From Pocillopora verrucosa (lineage: Eukaryota > Cnidaria > Anthozoa > Scleractinia > Pocilloporidae), in the NCBI RefSeq assembly GCF_036669915.1, contig NC_089315.1, forward strand, positions 14,597,990-14,661,989: a DNA stretch of 64,000 nucleotides, given 5' to 3'. Both the position numbers and the translations under genes were made by a program. The notes beneath the pieces were generated by a model that worked only from the letters and a program-made list of their open reading frames with translations, was not told where the DNA came from and did not search any database. Each line of letters starts with the position of its first letter. Position 1 is the stretch's first letter. Positions 1-11,869 of the stretch are shown in pieces.

Positions 1-849
1 CACCATTCGCGAAGGGAGGCGAATTCGGGGATTTTAAGCTTAAAGTTGTTAATCGATTTTGACATAATGTTTTTAAATTCTACATCTGAGAGTAAAGAGC
101 TGTTGAACTTCCAAATTCCAGGACCGTGATTAGAAGGGTTAGTCGTTAGTTCAATTTTTACAAAGTCATGATCGGATAGGTCGTATACGCATGGAAGAAT
201 ATTACATTTCGTTACTAGGGTTAAGCCTTTAGCGACGAGAAAGCGGTCAATTCTAGATGCCTGGGTATGGTCTTTATTAGACCAGGTGAAAGTTACTTTG
301 CGCGGGTTGTTTTTGCGCCAAATGTCTGTAAGTGAGAAGTCAGCACAAAGGGATCGGAGAAGTTTTTGATCAGACAATAGGATGGCGGAACAATTTAATT
401 TATCTAGGACATTGTCCACACAATTAAAGTCTCCCCCGATCACTAGGTCCCCTTGGGGGAGAAAGTAATTGTGCAGACAAGAGAAAAAACTTTTACGATC
501 CGAAATAGTATTGGGAGAGTAAATGTTCACTAAATTTAGTTTAGAATTATAGTAGTCAATGAGTAAGCTCAATATTCTTCCTTCGGAATCGGTCAAAAAA
601 CGGATAATTTTGCCTGGAAAGTTTAGAGAAAAGAGGATGGCAACACCGGCAGACCTGCCAGTCCCGAAGGACCACAGACATTTGCCGCGCCAGAGTATTT
701 CGAATTCCTCCGCTTGTTTTTTGCATGAGACATGTGTTTCTTGTAAAAGGATTATGTCACAGTTTGAATAATTTAATTCTTGAATAATTTTTCGACTTTT
801 ACTGGAGGACCCGAGTCCTCGCACATTTAGAGAAATTATTTTATTATAA
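1..849 (-). CDS. LINE ORF2, AP-endonuclease domain (partial, continues off window)
   Basis: Reading leftward from about 849 there is an uninterrupted frame with the full set of APE-type endonuclease motifs: NVRGL at the start, LLQETH (about 745-730), a VNIYSPN strand (about 520-500), GGDFN (about 436-420), FTWSN followed by ASRIDRF (about 288-240), and the catalytic SDHD (about 178-165). No ATG is visible at the start. The frame overlaps the end of ORF1 by a few bases, so translation may be coupled to ORF1. The endonuclease nicks target DNA to prime reverse transcription. It looks intact as far as base 1; the reverse transcriptase is outside the window. Confidence 0.8.
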
Positions 850-853
850 AAAA

Positions 854-2210
854 TTAATATCTGTACCGCCTTCTCCTAGGTTTAACTCTCTCCCATCCAT
901 CATCATCAGTTTCGGAGCCAGAGTAGTCACGGCGGGAAGATCTATCGCGGCCATCGTGGCCGCGATAATAATCTCGATCGCTTCTATCTCTCTCTCTTCT
1001 GCCGTCTCTCCGGTCATCTCTTCGTTCTTCTCGATCGTCCCTCCCTCGCTCGTCTCTTCGTTCTCTTGGTCGTTCTCTTCTACCTTCGTCGCGTTGTTGT
1101 TCTCGTTGTTTCTCTTGATCTTGTTGTTTCTGTTGTTCTTGCTGTTCCTGCTTTTCTAGTAATTTCTGTTGTTCTTCTTGTTGTCGCTGTTGTTCTCTCT
1201 GTTGTTGTAGTTTTTTCTGCCTTTCTTCTCTTTCCTTGGCGCGCTGGGCTCGCTCTTGTTCCTTTTCCTTTTCAGTTTTAGGTGGCGTTGGCTCACTATC
1301 GACGTTCGCGCTGAAGAGCAGGAAGGGGCATTGAGGCATGGAATGGTTGTCCGCTAAACAAACGGAACATCTTGGCGAGTCTTTACATTCTTGAGCTCGA
1401 TGCCCAGGGCATTCACAATTAAAACAACGGACTGCGGAGCAGTCTTTGGCCATGTGGTCAGTAGCTCCACAATTCCGGCAAGCTTTTGGCTGATTTGGGT
1501 ACCATATTTTGATAGGTTCACCAGCTATGTTGATGTTGGCAGGGATAGTTCGATGTAGCGCCATTCGAGCCGTTCTTACTCCATTCTCGATATGTTGTGC
1601 AATTTTGTCGCGCCGAAATGAAAGGACACGACCGTAGTGGCTGAGTCGGCCAATCACGGCAGTGTCGGGTAGTTCAGCGGGGGCTTCATGGATCTTGACG
1701 AGGACCAAACGATTTTCGCAGTCGCCCAGGAGCACTTTGAGACCGGCAATCACGACGAAAGGTGTTTCAAGAGCGGCTTCTTTAGCTGCACGGCTCTTAA
1801 AAGTCACGATCCAAGATCTATTGGACGCCTTTCTCTGGATTCCGGTGATAGCGTCAATATCGATTTCTGCCGCGTCAAAAGCTTCGAGAATTATTTGCGA
1901 TGTGACGGTTGTATCAACGCTAAAATAAATAGAGCGATCCTTCGTGATTCTACTTTGACTGGGAGCATTCAAAAAATTTCACACCCTTATTTTCCAGATT
2001 TTTTAGTACCTCAGGGATTTCGATTTCCACGTCTGCGCCCCAGGACTGTGAACCTTCTACCACGCTTGCGTCTACGACGTCTCCTGGATTCGCTGTCGAG
2101 TTATCTGTAGTAAACTGGCTGATATTTTCACTTTCCTGGCTGTCCATGTTGACCAATTGCTGCAAAAGCAAGGAAAATAAACTTTTCATAAGCCTTTTAA
2201 CCTTACCCAA
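854..2210 (-). pseudogene. LINE ORF1: nucleic-acid-binding protein with three CCHC knuckles, frame broken
   Basis: The main open frame runs 1972-854 (372 codons). An N-terminal part of 86 codons (2210-1950) is in a different frame and overlaps it, so the protein needs a frameshift near 1955-1970. The first in-frame ATG suited to a start is about 21 codons into the upstream piece. In the main frame, three C-X2-C-X4-H-X4-C knuckles lie at residues about 165-178, 183-196 and 202-215. They follow an RRM-like region (about 10-120) and precede a long Gln/Glu/Arg-rich tail ending in a basic stretch. ORF1 proteins of this type bind element RNA in the ribonucleoprotein particle. The frameshift suggests a dead copy, though programmed shifting cannot be excluded. 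Confidence 0.75.
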
Positions 2211-2230
2211 GAGGCCGAGAAGCTTTCAGT

Positions 2231-2450
2231 ACTGTTTCGGCCTTCTGGGCCTCATCAGTGCAGTGCTGATGCTAGGATGGAGGTAAGGCTATATAGCCAC
2301 CCCAAGTGATCTCACACATGTGGTATCATCTAAGCCATGCCAGAGTGCTCAAACTAGAAAACCTAGTGAGCATGCATAATGCTAGCAGCAATGACTCATC
2401 CTAGTAGAGTGCTCAATTTAGACATGAAAGCAAAAGCTTTGTATGCCAAA
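2231..2450. repeat. Short repeat downstream of pentraxin exon 2, shared with genes C, E and (in part) D
   Basis: About 200 bp beginning with a stretch about an animal-style 'ggcctcatcag' core and ending near 'agagtgctcaattt'. Related sequence occurs at 25445-25620 and 45475-45650, and its first 40 bases at about 37770. It lies between the last pentraxin exon and the AT-rich spacer. It looks like an old interspersed repeat inherited by several units; no coding potential is seen. Confidence 0.5.
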
Positions 2451-2454
2451 GAGC

Positions 2455-2484
2455 TATATATATATATATATATATACATATAGT
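2455..2484. repeat. AT microsatellite
   Basis: An alternating TA run in intron 4 of gene A. The same position in the unit carries longer AT runs at 17853-17890 (gene B), about 37810-37870 (gene D) and 58158-58260 (gene F). In genes C and E the site holds a palindrome instead. Confidence 0.85.
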
Positions 2485-2721
2485 GCTACATATAGAATAG
2501 GAATGCATGTTAACAATGTCGTGTGAGCTGCTGGAATGGGAGATGAATTAAGTTATTTTAATGTCACTTAACTTTTTTTAATTCCATTGCTATTTATTTC
2601 ATTCGATCTCCAACACGCCATAGCTTTTAATTTTGTCACTAACAATGATTTAATCACTAGACACATTTAATTATTTATTTAAAGTCGCTTGGGAGCAAAA
2701 ACAAGAGAACGTGATTGTTAA

Positions 2722-3403
2722 CGTGATTGTCAACGTGAGGTCTTTTTATATGATCACTAATTAGCGGCCTTTTTTCTGACGAGGTGTAAATAGGCGTCAG
2801 GAAGCAGACCGCCATCGTCACGATTTAAAGGAGCGTGGGCGGAGTTAATGTGCCAAGCCTCCAAACAAAGGCGCTGGTGGTAACGCCGATTAGTGGTGAT
2901 AATTTTAGAATTATCCCACCCAATTGTATGGTTGGTTAGGCAAGTATGCTCCGATAAAGCTGAATTTTCCTTTTTGCAAAGAAAAACCGCTTTTTGGTGC
3001 TCTTTTAACCGTGTACCAAACTGGCGTTTGGTCTGTCCGATGTATTCGTTATCACAGTCATTATAATAGAATAAATGGCGTCGGTTTGTTGTTCTTTCGT
3101 GACAGGATCCTTAGGTTTGGCGAAAATATGCCCCAAAGTCTGAAAAGGTTTTTGAGCAACTTTAACGTTGTGGCTATTCAAAATTCTCTTGATGGGTTCA
3201 GTAACACCCTCTATGTAAGGAATAACAGCAAAACCAGTCGCTGGTTCCCTTTCATCAAGAGCGTTACTATTTGTAACTGGTTTTTGGCAGTTACGGAGAA
3301 AAGTTTTTGTATAGCCATTTGCCTTTAGGACATTGGAAACATATTTCCTCTCCTCAGCCTTCGAATCGAGTGAAGGCATATCATTTTTGTGAAGCTGAGC
3401 CAA
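2722..3403 (-). mobile_element. Penelope-like element fragment with GIY-YIG endonuclease end
   Basis: Read leftward, 3403-3062 encodes the linker that follows the reverse transcriptase of Penelope-like elements (KPFQTLGHIF, then KDPVT). Next comes IYSI, and after a one-frame shift near 3062 the frame continues as NDCDNEYIGQTKRQFGTRLK and the rest of a GIY-YIG domain, ending at a stop near 2768. The IYSI...YIG pair and the following R...EH residues are hallmarks of this nuclease. Only the C-terminal part remains. Compared with unit B (about 18120-18205), the fragment replaces roughly 65 bp of intron 4. The left end shows short direct repeats (an 'aacgtgattgt' motif) at 2709-2745, possibly target-derived. 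Confidence 0.8.
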
Positions 3404-3490
3404 GGACCCTAAAAAAATTCATCTTCGCGCCCCTTTATTGCGCGTAATTCACCATTCATTCCGGTATATTTTTACTTCTCTTCTATCCTA

Positions 3491-3720
3491 TTCTATTGTG
3501 TTATTGTGTTGTGTTCTTGGGCGACAGAGGTTATTCTTATAGTGTTTCACTCCACCCAGGAGTATTACGGCACATTGTCAGGGAAACCGAATGAAATGCT
3601 GAAATTGCATTAGCATCCAATCCAGGGGGAAGTATTAATACTCCTACGAGTCGCTTTATTTTAAGAAAACCGGGATATGGTTTGGCTGGATGGCCCACTT
3701 GACTCGAGTACAGACTTTAT
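3491..3720 (+). repeat. Decayed SINE relic in intron 4 of gene A
   Basis: The sequence resembles the body of the young SINE at 27781-28080 in the opposite orientation: 'tgtgttcttgggc', the 'ccacccagg' box, 'gcatccaatccaggggg', 'aatactcctacgagtcgctt' and a 3' 'aaaccgg'. No tRNA-like head is clear. The same relic is at the same place in every unit, so the insertion predates the array. Confidence 0.65.
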
Positions 3721-3745
3721 CTATCGTGTTTGTCATATTACTTAC

Positions 3746-6700
3746 TCATTTGCCGAGGCTATGGCCATCCTAATTCCTGGGGAAAACAGACAAACGTAGA
3801 AGGCATTCCCATAAGGTGCTCCAGTAGTCGCATAACTGTAGAGGTACTGTTCTCCAATCAAATTTGTATCCTTCATTTTGACAAAAAGGCACATAGTAAA
3901 TTCCGAGAGACTAGACGAGGTGGCGTTTGTTATGCTGGCGTAACTCTTTGTGCTAGGCTGTCCAAAGACCATTCGGTAAGCTGTAGGAAACAACAAAACA
4001 CAATCTTCTTTACTCCAGTTTCACTGAAATGACAAAGCAACTCTTAAATTGGATGAATCTCACTGCGAAATTTCCGGATTAGTCTTGTTTCAGAAATTAT
4101 TTTATATCTCATGTCCGCTACCGGATCACGTACGTAACTGATAAACACTACGTGCAAAGGGTTCTGTGTAAAAAAACAACTCTTTACGAAATAAATAGGC
4201 CAGAGAATTCCGAATGAGAGGATTATACAGCCGGGAGGGACATGCAAAAGTAATCCCAACGGTTATTGCAACAGATACCCAGAGTAAAGATTGTCTTTGT
4301 TTTTTGAAAAATCTTGCTTTGGCTTCCGCATGGCTACCACGCACGCCAGAAAGAAAGATACAAGAAAAAGTATCTTGAGCGCTCTGAGATGTCAAAGGTA
4401 GCTTGTCATGAGAATAAAGGAAATGATCACCAACAAAAGAAGCTTTTGATCGGTAAACAAACTCTCCTCGTCAGCACCTTAGGAAATGTATAGAGAACAG
4501 TATGGAGAATATGCATACTGATGTTATGGTGTAAAGAGTTAAAAAGCGATAGATTGGATCAATATAAGTATGCAAGCAACTGCACACTTACCCCTCCCCT
4601 AACCCAACATTAACCTTAACTTGTTATCAATTGACGATTGTTGGGTTAGGGGAGGGGTAGGAGCGCAGTTGTTCAGATACCGTTTACAGCTTCCTGTTGC
4701 TGATGATTATTAGTTAACGAAAATTTTTATGAGAAATCGTTATCAAAATAAAACATCGGCGTATTCTGTCTTCCAGAACCTTATTTAATGTTCCATCTAG
4801 AACTTTCTAAAATGTTGAATTGTCATCCACATCTCCACGAGAACTTCTCCTTCTCGGCGTAGAAGGAAGCTTGCGCTCTCAGAATATGTCATCAAAATAC
4901 GATACACTTCTCTACAAACCTGATGAGCAAGACAGGCCTTCAATCTTTTCACACTGTGTCCCGTAAAATCCTTGTGCACAGCTGCAGTTATATTCGTTGA
5001 CTTCGTCTGTGCAAGTTCCATTGTTTTTGCAGGGATGGCTGTCACAGGTAACTTTTTGCGATTACAAGACAACATTTCAAAAGAGTTGTTGTCAGTAAAA
5101 AGAAGCTACATCATATGGCGACTGACCTACCGATCTTCAAACCATATATGATTAAGGTGGTCTAGCTAATAACGCTTTTGAATCGAAGTAAATCTCTTAA
5201 AGCATGAGCGTTACAAAGGAAAAACAATGCGAACACTTTTAAGGAAAAGATCTCATCAAAATAGCGTTCGAACGAAGTTTGTTTGCTTGTTTGCAGAAAA
5301 CCGTCTCGCTACATTTTTTCAATTGTCGCACATAAACGTAACAGGAAAACTGCTCTCAAGCTTTTCTCGACAGGCAGCACATTACAACTTCTTTCTACTC
5401 TACAAATTTGTTTCTTACACAGATCAGCACAAGTTTCTCCGGTCCAAGGGGGCTTGCATTGGCATGAATAAGTTTGCTTTTTCTCGTCATAAAAACACAC
5501 ACCACCATTTAAACAGGTGCTGGCTGCTAGTCGGCAATCCTAAATAGAAAGAGTAGCCGATGGAATAATGAGAAGAATATAAATAAACATAAATATGCTT
5601 CAAAGTTATTTCACTTTCCCACTGACGGATTAAAAACAATTGGCTGGAAAATAGTCACGCCCTCAACTACGGTTTTTTTGTTATCTCCTAGATCCAGCTC
5701 CAACAACCGCGTGGGTATCAAGCCTACCCTATCGCCAAATTTAACGAAACAATTTATCTGTCCTTGCCAATTCTTCAACAAACTTCTGAAATATGATTTA
5801 CAAGGTGGTAATGCGTTTATAGGCAAAAACAACGAAAAAAAAACACTGGCTGCCTAAAAAGTTTGCTTTTAGCTACGCATTTAGTCAACATCTACAAGTA
5901 CATGTATTGACTTCTGCCAAACGAAGTCAAGGCATGTCATTTTATTAATGGTCTAGCTTCAATAAACTTCAGTTAAAAACTACTACATATTCAAACACAG
6001 TAACATGAGATTCGCAACAACCTCAAGCTTTTACTAATGGTGGAGTCACTGCACGTTTTTTTTGTGATGCAAATGAGAAACAAATATGAACCCATCAGCC
6101 ATAATGGCGGGGGATGGCATATAATTTCAAATATCTCGATCAAACAGTGATGTTTCTAAATTCCTATATTTGCTGGAAAAGGATTTCATTTAAAAGGGAA
6201 TAAAAGAAAGCGTATGTGCCATTTCCAAAACTTGCTTCTGCTGGCAAGCATCAGTTCTAGTTTTTAGTTCTTTACAAAAATTTGCATAATTAGTGAATGG
6301 TTTCTTTAAGTTGCATAACATCTGCAGTTGATTTTACCTATCACCAAACTCCCGATGGAATATTTTTCTTCATCTCTTCTTGTTATTATTGTCTTTAGTT
6401 AGTTAAAGGAGAAGTATTTTTCCGTTTTCATGAAAAAGAACTTCTAACTTTCATGCTAAACCGGTAATCGATGAATGCTATCACGAAAGGTCTCAAACGT
6501 CGGCGGGGAAACAAAATATTTGTTTGGTGCAACCAGCTTGTTTTTGCGGCTCACGAACTGCATGAGGTGGGTGGATCTTTTCACAGAAAAGGGGGTTAAC
6601 GAACAACTAAAACAAAGGGTTGAAAATTATGGGTATAGAAATAACAACGGTTATTCTTACTAGTTCTCTTTGGTCGTTATGCAGGTTGTGTGTCTGGTAC

Positions 6701-8126
6701 TACAGCTCGGCGTAAAAAATTCAGTTTTCAAAAAGACGAAACAAGCAAAAACAACAAACCCGTTCGCTTAACATGTCGCCTGCACAAATTACAATTTTGT
6801 TAAACTACATTCCTCTAGAAAAAACAGCTTCTGAGGCCTGCACAGTATTGTCAATTCAATTGTTTGTCAATTCATGCCATTATTCAAGGCATACATCCAT
6901 TTCGCTTTCAAAAAAAAACAGCTCTGATTAAAACTTCAAAACAGAAAAAAAAAGTGGAAAAGGAGGTTTTTATTGCTTGCATTTCGACTGTATTAAGATC
7001 GTGGCATACACGAAATCAAGGATTCAATTTTGTCTCATGCCAGCTGCTCGTAACTCAGAATACTCAAGAATAATGCAGAAATCTAGCGTAAATAATTTCT
7101 CTGTAAAGGAGATTCATTGTTAGCAAATCAAAACGAAAAAAAGCGTTGAGAAGGGTAGTAGTCTTAAAAATGTATGCTAATTTTTTCTAACACACTTTGC
7201 CGTGAAGAGCACCTGTTGGCTATTTAGCAATAAATCGAGCCTTTTATCATTTTAGCGACGATATCGCACACGGGATATGTTAGCACAACAATCCCTTTTG
7301 ACTCATGATTTACAGTAATACTCGTGTTCTCCCAACACCTCATACTAGTTATTAGGCTGGTAAATCGATAGAAAGTGCCGACTAGCGCTTTTATAAAATA
7401 GCTATGCTCTTGGTTTTCTTGTGCAATAACAGTAATTTTTTCCAATCATATACACCCATAATTTGAGGAAATTCAAGACATCTATTTTTCACATCGAAGT
7501 TAGGTTTTTGCTCAACTTCAATTATAGTGCTGTGGTCATGAATTTTCACTTAAAATTTTCAGCCTTAAAATTCTAAAAACTGCTAAAGAGAAATGTGGCA
7601 CTGAGGACTTTAGTTCAAATGAGTCAATTAGCGATATAAAGACACACTAGTTAATTTCAAAATTAATCTCCAATTAACAATTTAAATGTAAATTAAACTG
7701 CAGTTGCATCAACTTAATCTTGCGGAGCCCTTTAAGCCAAATGAGGCATTTTAGGCTGTTCGTTACCTTAAGAGGCATTGAGAAAGTGGCACCTTCCTCC
7801 AACTGCAAATGCATGTTTTCTTTAACAACAGAGCCATCGTGCTTGTTTAGTTCGCAAGTTCCTTTGCCATCAGACTTCCAAATATGAGGAGCAAGTTTGA
7901 AGTTTGTCGAAGTACACCAGGCGTTTTTCAAACAAGACTGACTGCACCAAATTTGACCAGGAGACTCAAACCGTTTTACCATAAAGCCTTTAAGCTGCTT
8001 ATTTGTCAACGTTGTGAAGTATGCTGATCGAGAAACAGTGGATGACTCTAATGCGGTGATGAAAACTGCGTAGAGGAGCAACAATCCTCGAAAAAGAACA
8101 AATGGAGGAGCGTTTACAGGTTCCAT
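3746..8126 (-). CDS. Gene A: secreted PAN-EGF-EGF-pentraxin protein, last exon outside window
   Basis: Four exons can be placed. The PAN exon is 8126-7767 (ATG chosen at MEPVNAPP; donor AAG|GTAACG). EGF1 is 5539-5419, EGF2 is 5051-4920, and the first pentraxin exon is 3980-3746 (donor GA|GTAAGT). Phases join cleanly (0, 1, 1, 2). Exon 1 gives a hydrophobic signal peptide and a PAN/apple domain with the WCSQSC and TCELN cysteines. Each EGF has six cysteines. The pentraxin exon carries TMCLF and the SYAT strand. The expected final exon (HxCxTW, QDQD) is not found; it should lie left of the Tx1 LINE that sits in intron 4. It is the most divergent PAN of the array (for example [10 protein letters not shown] after the signal peptide). 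An extracellular role is inferred. Whether it is functional with a very long intron 4 is unknown. Confidence 0.75.
4589..4659. repeat. Conserved intronic hairpin, gene A copy
   Basis: Perfect 20-bp inverted repeat (4589-4608 and 4640-4659) around a 31-nt loop, in intron 3 between EGF2 and the first pentraxin exon. All other units have it. It is either a tiny foldback element or a structured intron segment. Confidence 0.85.
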
Positions 8127-8141
8127 CACCTCAACCTTCAA

Positions 8142-9424
8142 TGTTTGTTGAAGGCTTCAGCCAAGAGTTTACACACGACCACTAACCACGATTTTTTCAT
8201 CGGTCGATTTACGTAGGGAAAATTTGCGTAGACGTTCGGTTATACTCGCCCACGCAATTAACGCTTTGCAATGTAAATTCATGCTTGATTGCCAGGTGGT
8301 GTGTGCACTCTGATTGCGTTGCATCATGGTCGTAAAATGAAAAATAAGTCATTTGCATCCTGTCGTGGTCGAGTGAACATCTCTGGTAGCAGCAAGATAG
8401 CGTGAATAAACGTGGAATTTGATGAAAATTCACTGTCTGTTGCAGTTCCTTCGAAAGTTAAAAAGTGTTTGCGGGCCTGTGCGACTCCTGTTATTCCTCC
8501 GTGACAAATTCGTTGTTAGGAGGCAATTGAAGACATTCAGAAAGAATCGAAACTGCAGTCTTGCCCGAGAATCTATTCGTTTGGCAGCAGTTTCACACAC
8601 AGCTGATGGCTGTGTGAATAATATCAAATCCGCGAGTAATTTAACGGAGAATCGTCCCTTGACATGCAAATGCATTCCAAAGAGGCAGCGACCTAGCTAC
8701 CTTCTAATACACGAACTATTTTCCATGTCATACACTTAAGGGCGTGAATACGGAATTCGCGAAAGGAGAAGCCTTACACCTCCTAACACCAAATTCGTCA
8801 CGCTCAACGTTTATTAAAAAAAACGGACAGAGTTTCAAATATGCTTAAAGAATATAGAATACCTAGAATAAGGTTTTGACAAACGTATATTTGGAGTTAT
8901 ATTCGGCGGGAGAGACTGATACTTAAAAAAAAAAAAAAATAGCGCACACACATGAAAATAATACCTTTTGTAACGCAATCTCATCCGGCTTTTCCAAACC
9001 TCAAGAACATACAGATGGGGAAATGACACCTTAAAACTAACCCTTAATATCACATCGTAAACGGAATTCATTAAAGGATATCCTAATACAGCTAAGCTTT
9101 CAGGTTAGAAGATTCAAAAGCGCAAGCGAATGGTAGAAGTCGCTCTAGCAATCAACACCGTTTAACGATCGACTACCTTTTGCTTTCCGGCTTACCCGGT
9201 GTGTCGCCGTGCGCATTGTAGAGTTATTCATTGGTCAAGTGATTCCGTTAATGGCTCAAATTCAACTGTCCTTCATTAAATGATCAAGATAGTAGATTTA
9301 CCATAAAACACTCGCGATAAGTTAATTTCCTTTTACTTAGGAAAGTAGATTTACAACACAATTGACTATCTAATAGTAACGCTGTATAACGCAACAATAA
9401 GCCTTTTCTCGGCCATAATCGGTC
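8142..9424. other. Intergenic DNA upstream of gene A, no gene seen
   Basis: This stretch should contain the promoter of gene A, but no TATA box or other motif can be defended. Short open frames here lack homology I recognise. The region is not repeated upstream of the other family members, so the 5' flank of gene A differs from theirs. Confidence 0.5.
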
Positions 9425-9606
9425 TCAAACACCCGCACTTAAAATGCGAGAAACACATGTACCGTTGGAGAGCGTTTGAGAGCATTTAGTCAGAGCTGTT
9501 AAGGAAGGATCAAAGCAGCCATCCAAATCTTTGAAAGGCTCCAAACTACGATGTACATCAAATTTGACCTTCTTGAAATCCGGTCTCAAATTACAGTGAT
9601 CGCGTT
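9425..9606 (-). other. Possible cysteine-containing exon, unrecognised
   Basis: An open frame follows a plausible acceptor (pyrimidine-rich run ending TTCTCAAAG at about 9615). It encodes DKRDHCNLRPDFKKV..., then LDGCFDPSLTALTKCSQTLS and NGTCVSR, with four cysteines and one N-glycosylation sequon, and ends at a stop at 9425. The composition looks like an extracellular domain exon rather than random AT-rich DNA. I do not recognise the family, no partner exon is assigned and no second copy exists in the array. It could be a remnant or a chance frame. Confidence 0.25.
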
Positions 9607-9646
9607 TGTCTTTGAGAACCATAGAATACGCGACAAATACGAACAA

Positions 9647-10540
9647 AAAATACTTTTACACATTCAGAATAAATCAAATTACATTGAATTATGGTGAAAG
9701 GAAAAAGGAACGGCCTAACTTTTACGGAATGTTTAGTCAAAATCTGCCGAATTCTGCTGCTTTCACCGCCATATTGAAAATGAAGCTACCACAATGCAAC
9801 GCAATCGGAGTGCGCACACCGCCTGCTTGATTGTCAATTATACAGTGTGGAATGACAAACATGCCGATTTCCAATTAACCAAAAAGTGTCGATTGGTCGA
9901 GAGAACATTAATTAAACTCCAACAGTACGGAAATTGAAATTGAGAATACAAAGTTGCACACTCCCAGAAATCTTTTAAGCTGATTTCTTGTGCCCTTAAG
10001 AAGAAACAAGCACTCCCCGACTTCACGACATTTACACGCACCGTAAGGGTTTGCGCAATGTTTTTGAAAAAAAAAAACTACTCATGCTTGCATATTTATT
10101 CCAAATTGCACGGTTGGTTATAAACTTATTACTTACCTATGATCATCACCTCGTGGTGGAAAAGCAAATCTATCCCATCAAATTGCCTGTCATCTTGCAG
10201 AAAACGTCCGAGACGTTTGGGCAAGTGTATGCAGTCTAATCGTGATTCATAGTAGCCCTGTGCATTAGCAGCATTTTAATGTGTATTTTGAGTCAACTTG
10301 AAGAGAAAGGTATCTTGTATCGTGATTACAGTATGAACGACGTTTCTTTTGACATTCGTGGTAATGAAGTCAGAAACGCATTGTTGTGTAGTATGAAGTT
10401 CGATCGTATTTGGAGTCATGCGAGAACATTTGCACCGTTTAGTGTCCATTGTAAATAACACTGTATGGAGATACTTCCTAAATATTTTCTATTAGGACTT
10501 AAAGAAGTCTAATGTTTTTGAACGTAAATAAAAAAAAGTA
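9647..10540. other. Intergenic DNA, partly shared with the right end of the window
   Basis: No gene is supported. The segment about 10189-10310 recurs at 63464-63585 upstream of gene F with few changes. This indicates that the upstream flanks of genes A and F share ancestry. Confidence 0.5.
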
Positions 10541-11560
10541 ACGTGTTGGATAATTGAATATTTCTCGTTGAATACACAGTTCCCTCATAATTTTAGTGTA
10601 GATAATCGAAACAATTGCTTTCCAAAGGTAAGGGGTCTCAGTAGGGTTAGCTGTTAGCCGTGAAACGGCGAAAAAATTAATTTTTAGGGATAAAAAGTGA
10701 TAAATTTAACCATTAGTCGTAAAAAAAGTTAACCCCAAAAATTTTATCTTTTAATTGCAACGGAAAGAATCAATGCCCTGTAGAGACCCTCGAGTTAAAT
10801 TTACCTTGTAACTTAAATAAACGTAGGAAGTATTTATGACTTAAGAAGAATGATGCAACTTTATTGTTAATGGTGACTATGCTATATGTTGGGTAAGTAC
10901 GCAATCTAATCGTGAATAGAGTAATTCATAGTATCCCGCGTGGAATAATTTTATAAGTACGCCGCAAAATTTCCAATGTAAGAAAAAAATAAAACAAGAA
11001 ACCCCCCCCCCTTTCTTCTTGATAAAACGAAGGTGATTAATTTGGTTTTGGTTTTGTGGCACCCAGTTGAAATACGTATTTGTACTATCTATGTAACATT
11101 GGTATTGTGATTGATGTCGCAAATCTTATTAAAAATATTGTAAATAGTAAATAGTATGTAGAATATAAATGAACATATGAAATAAAAAAAACAAATTAAA
11201 CATAAAACTTCAAGTTGGTTCTTCTTCAAACTTCATCAATTGACCTCCTTTACGACAAAACATTACAACCGTGCCCTTTATTATGAACAAATCAAGTTTG
11301 AGCTAAATGTCGTCACCAGTTCCAACCCGTTAATATTATCTCAAATATTATTACGGTTGCACTTGCGGTTACTTAAAGACCATAGTCAATTACGATTACA
11401 ATTGAAAAGAGATCCACAATGACAAATATTTAAAACCGAGGGAACAAACCTACAAGACAAAGGTACGTAGGAAGGTTTTGTGACTTAGACACAATGGATG
11501 GAAAACGGTGGAAATCAGAAGTAATGTTAATCCTTTAAAACTTGAAAACAGGAATGACAA
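10541..11560. repeat. Intergenic repeat block, shared with 34710-35600 and 56000-56960
   Basis: Non-coding sequence whose recognisable parts ('taatcgtgaatagagtaattcatagt', a poly-C run at about 11002-11011, a repeated 'gttggttcttcttcaaacttcatc') recur in the same order at about 34710-35600 and 56000-56960. The poly-C tract is expanded to about 14 bases at 35041 and is lost near 56500. No open frame is conserved between the copies. Confidence 0.6.
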
Positions 11561-11869
11561 CGATGACTCTCTTTTAAATGATTCTAAAAAAGAGAATTTT
11601 TTTCCTGAAAAACCCTATCAGATTTTATATCAGGGTGAGCGAAAGAATACGAAAACAATAGGGGAAAAATGGCATTCAAAACATAAATGCAACTGGGAAA
11701 ACAGATGAGTTTTTAATTGGGAATGCCTTGGCAACACATGGTACTGATGTACTGGTGTTTGGTGACAATTACTCGGTGTAAAGTCAACAGCTATATTTCC
11801 ATCGGGATCCAATATAATCAGCAATAATGAGAACAAAATCAAAAGAGTTCAGGAGGGGATTGTATATGT

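Larger units (their letters stand above)
1..2230 (-). mobile_element. Tx1/L1-type LINE, 5' part, truncated by window edge
   Basis: A two-ORF non-LTR retrotransposon reads leftward. It holds an ORF1 with three CCHC zinc knuckles followed by an AP-endonuclease that begins ORF2 and is still open at base 1. The right boundary is placed near 2230: from there the sequence resembles DNA found just beyond the last pentraxin exon of the other units (compare about 25450 and 37765). The element therefore sits in intron 4 of gene A. The CCHC-type ORF1 followed by an APE-type ORF2 fits the Tx1 clade of L1-like elements; the clade is inferred from domain order and motifs. The reverse transcriptase would lie outside the window. 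Confidence 0.8.

Noticed and set aside
956..1281. Plus-strand frames rich in Val, Leu and Phe opposite LINE ORF1
   Set aside because: They are the antisense of the Gln/Arg-rich tail of ORF1. The sense strand has the zinc knuckles.
4640..4659. Telomere-like GGGTTAGGGG in the hairpin arm
   Set aside because: A single motif within an inverted repeat, not a tandem TTAGGG array, so no interstitial telomere is claimed.
4797..5075. Minus-strand frames starting MLSCNRKK in every unit
   Set aside because: They overlap the EGF2 exon in a different frame. The EGF frame has six cysteines and fits the splice phases; the MLSC frame has no domain.
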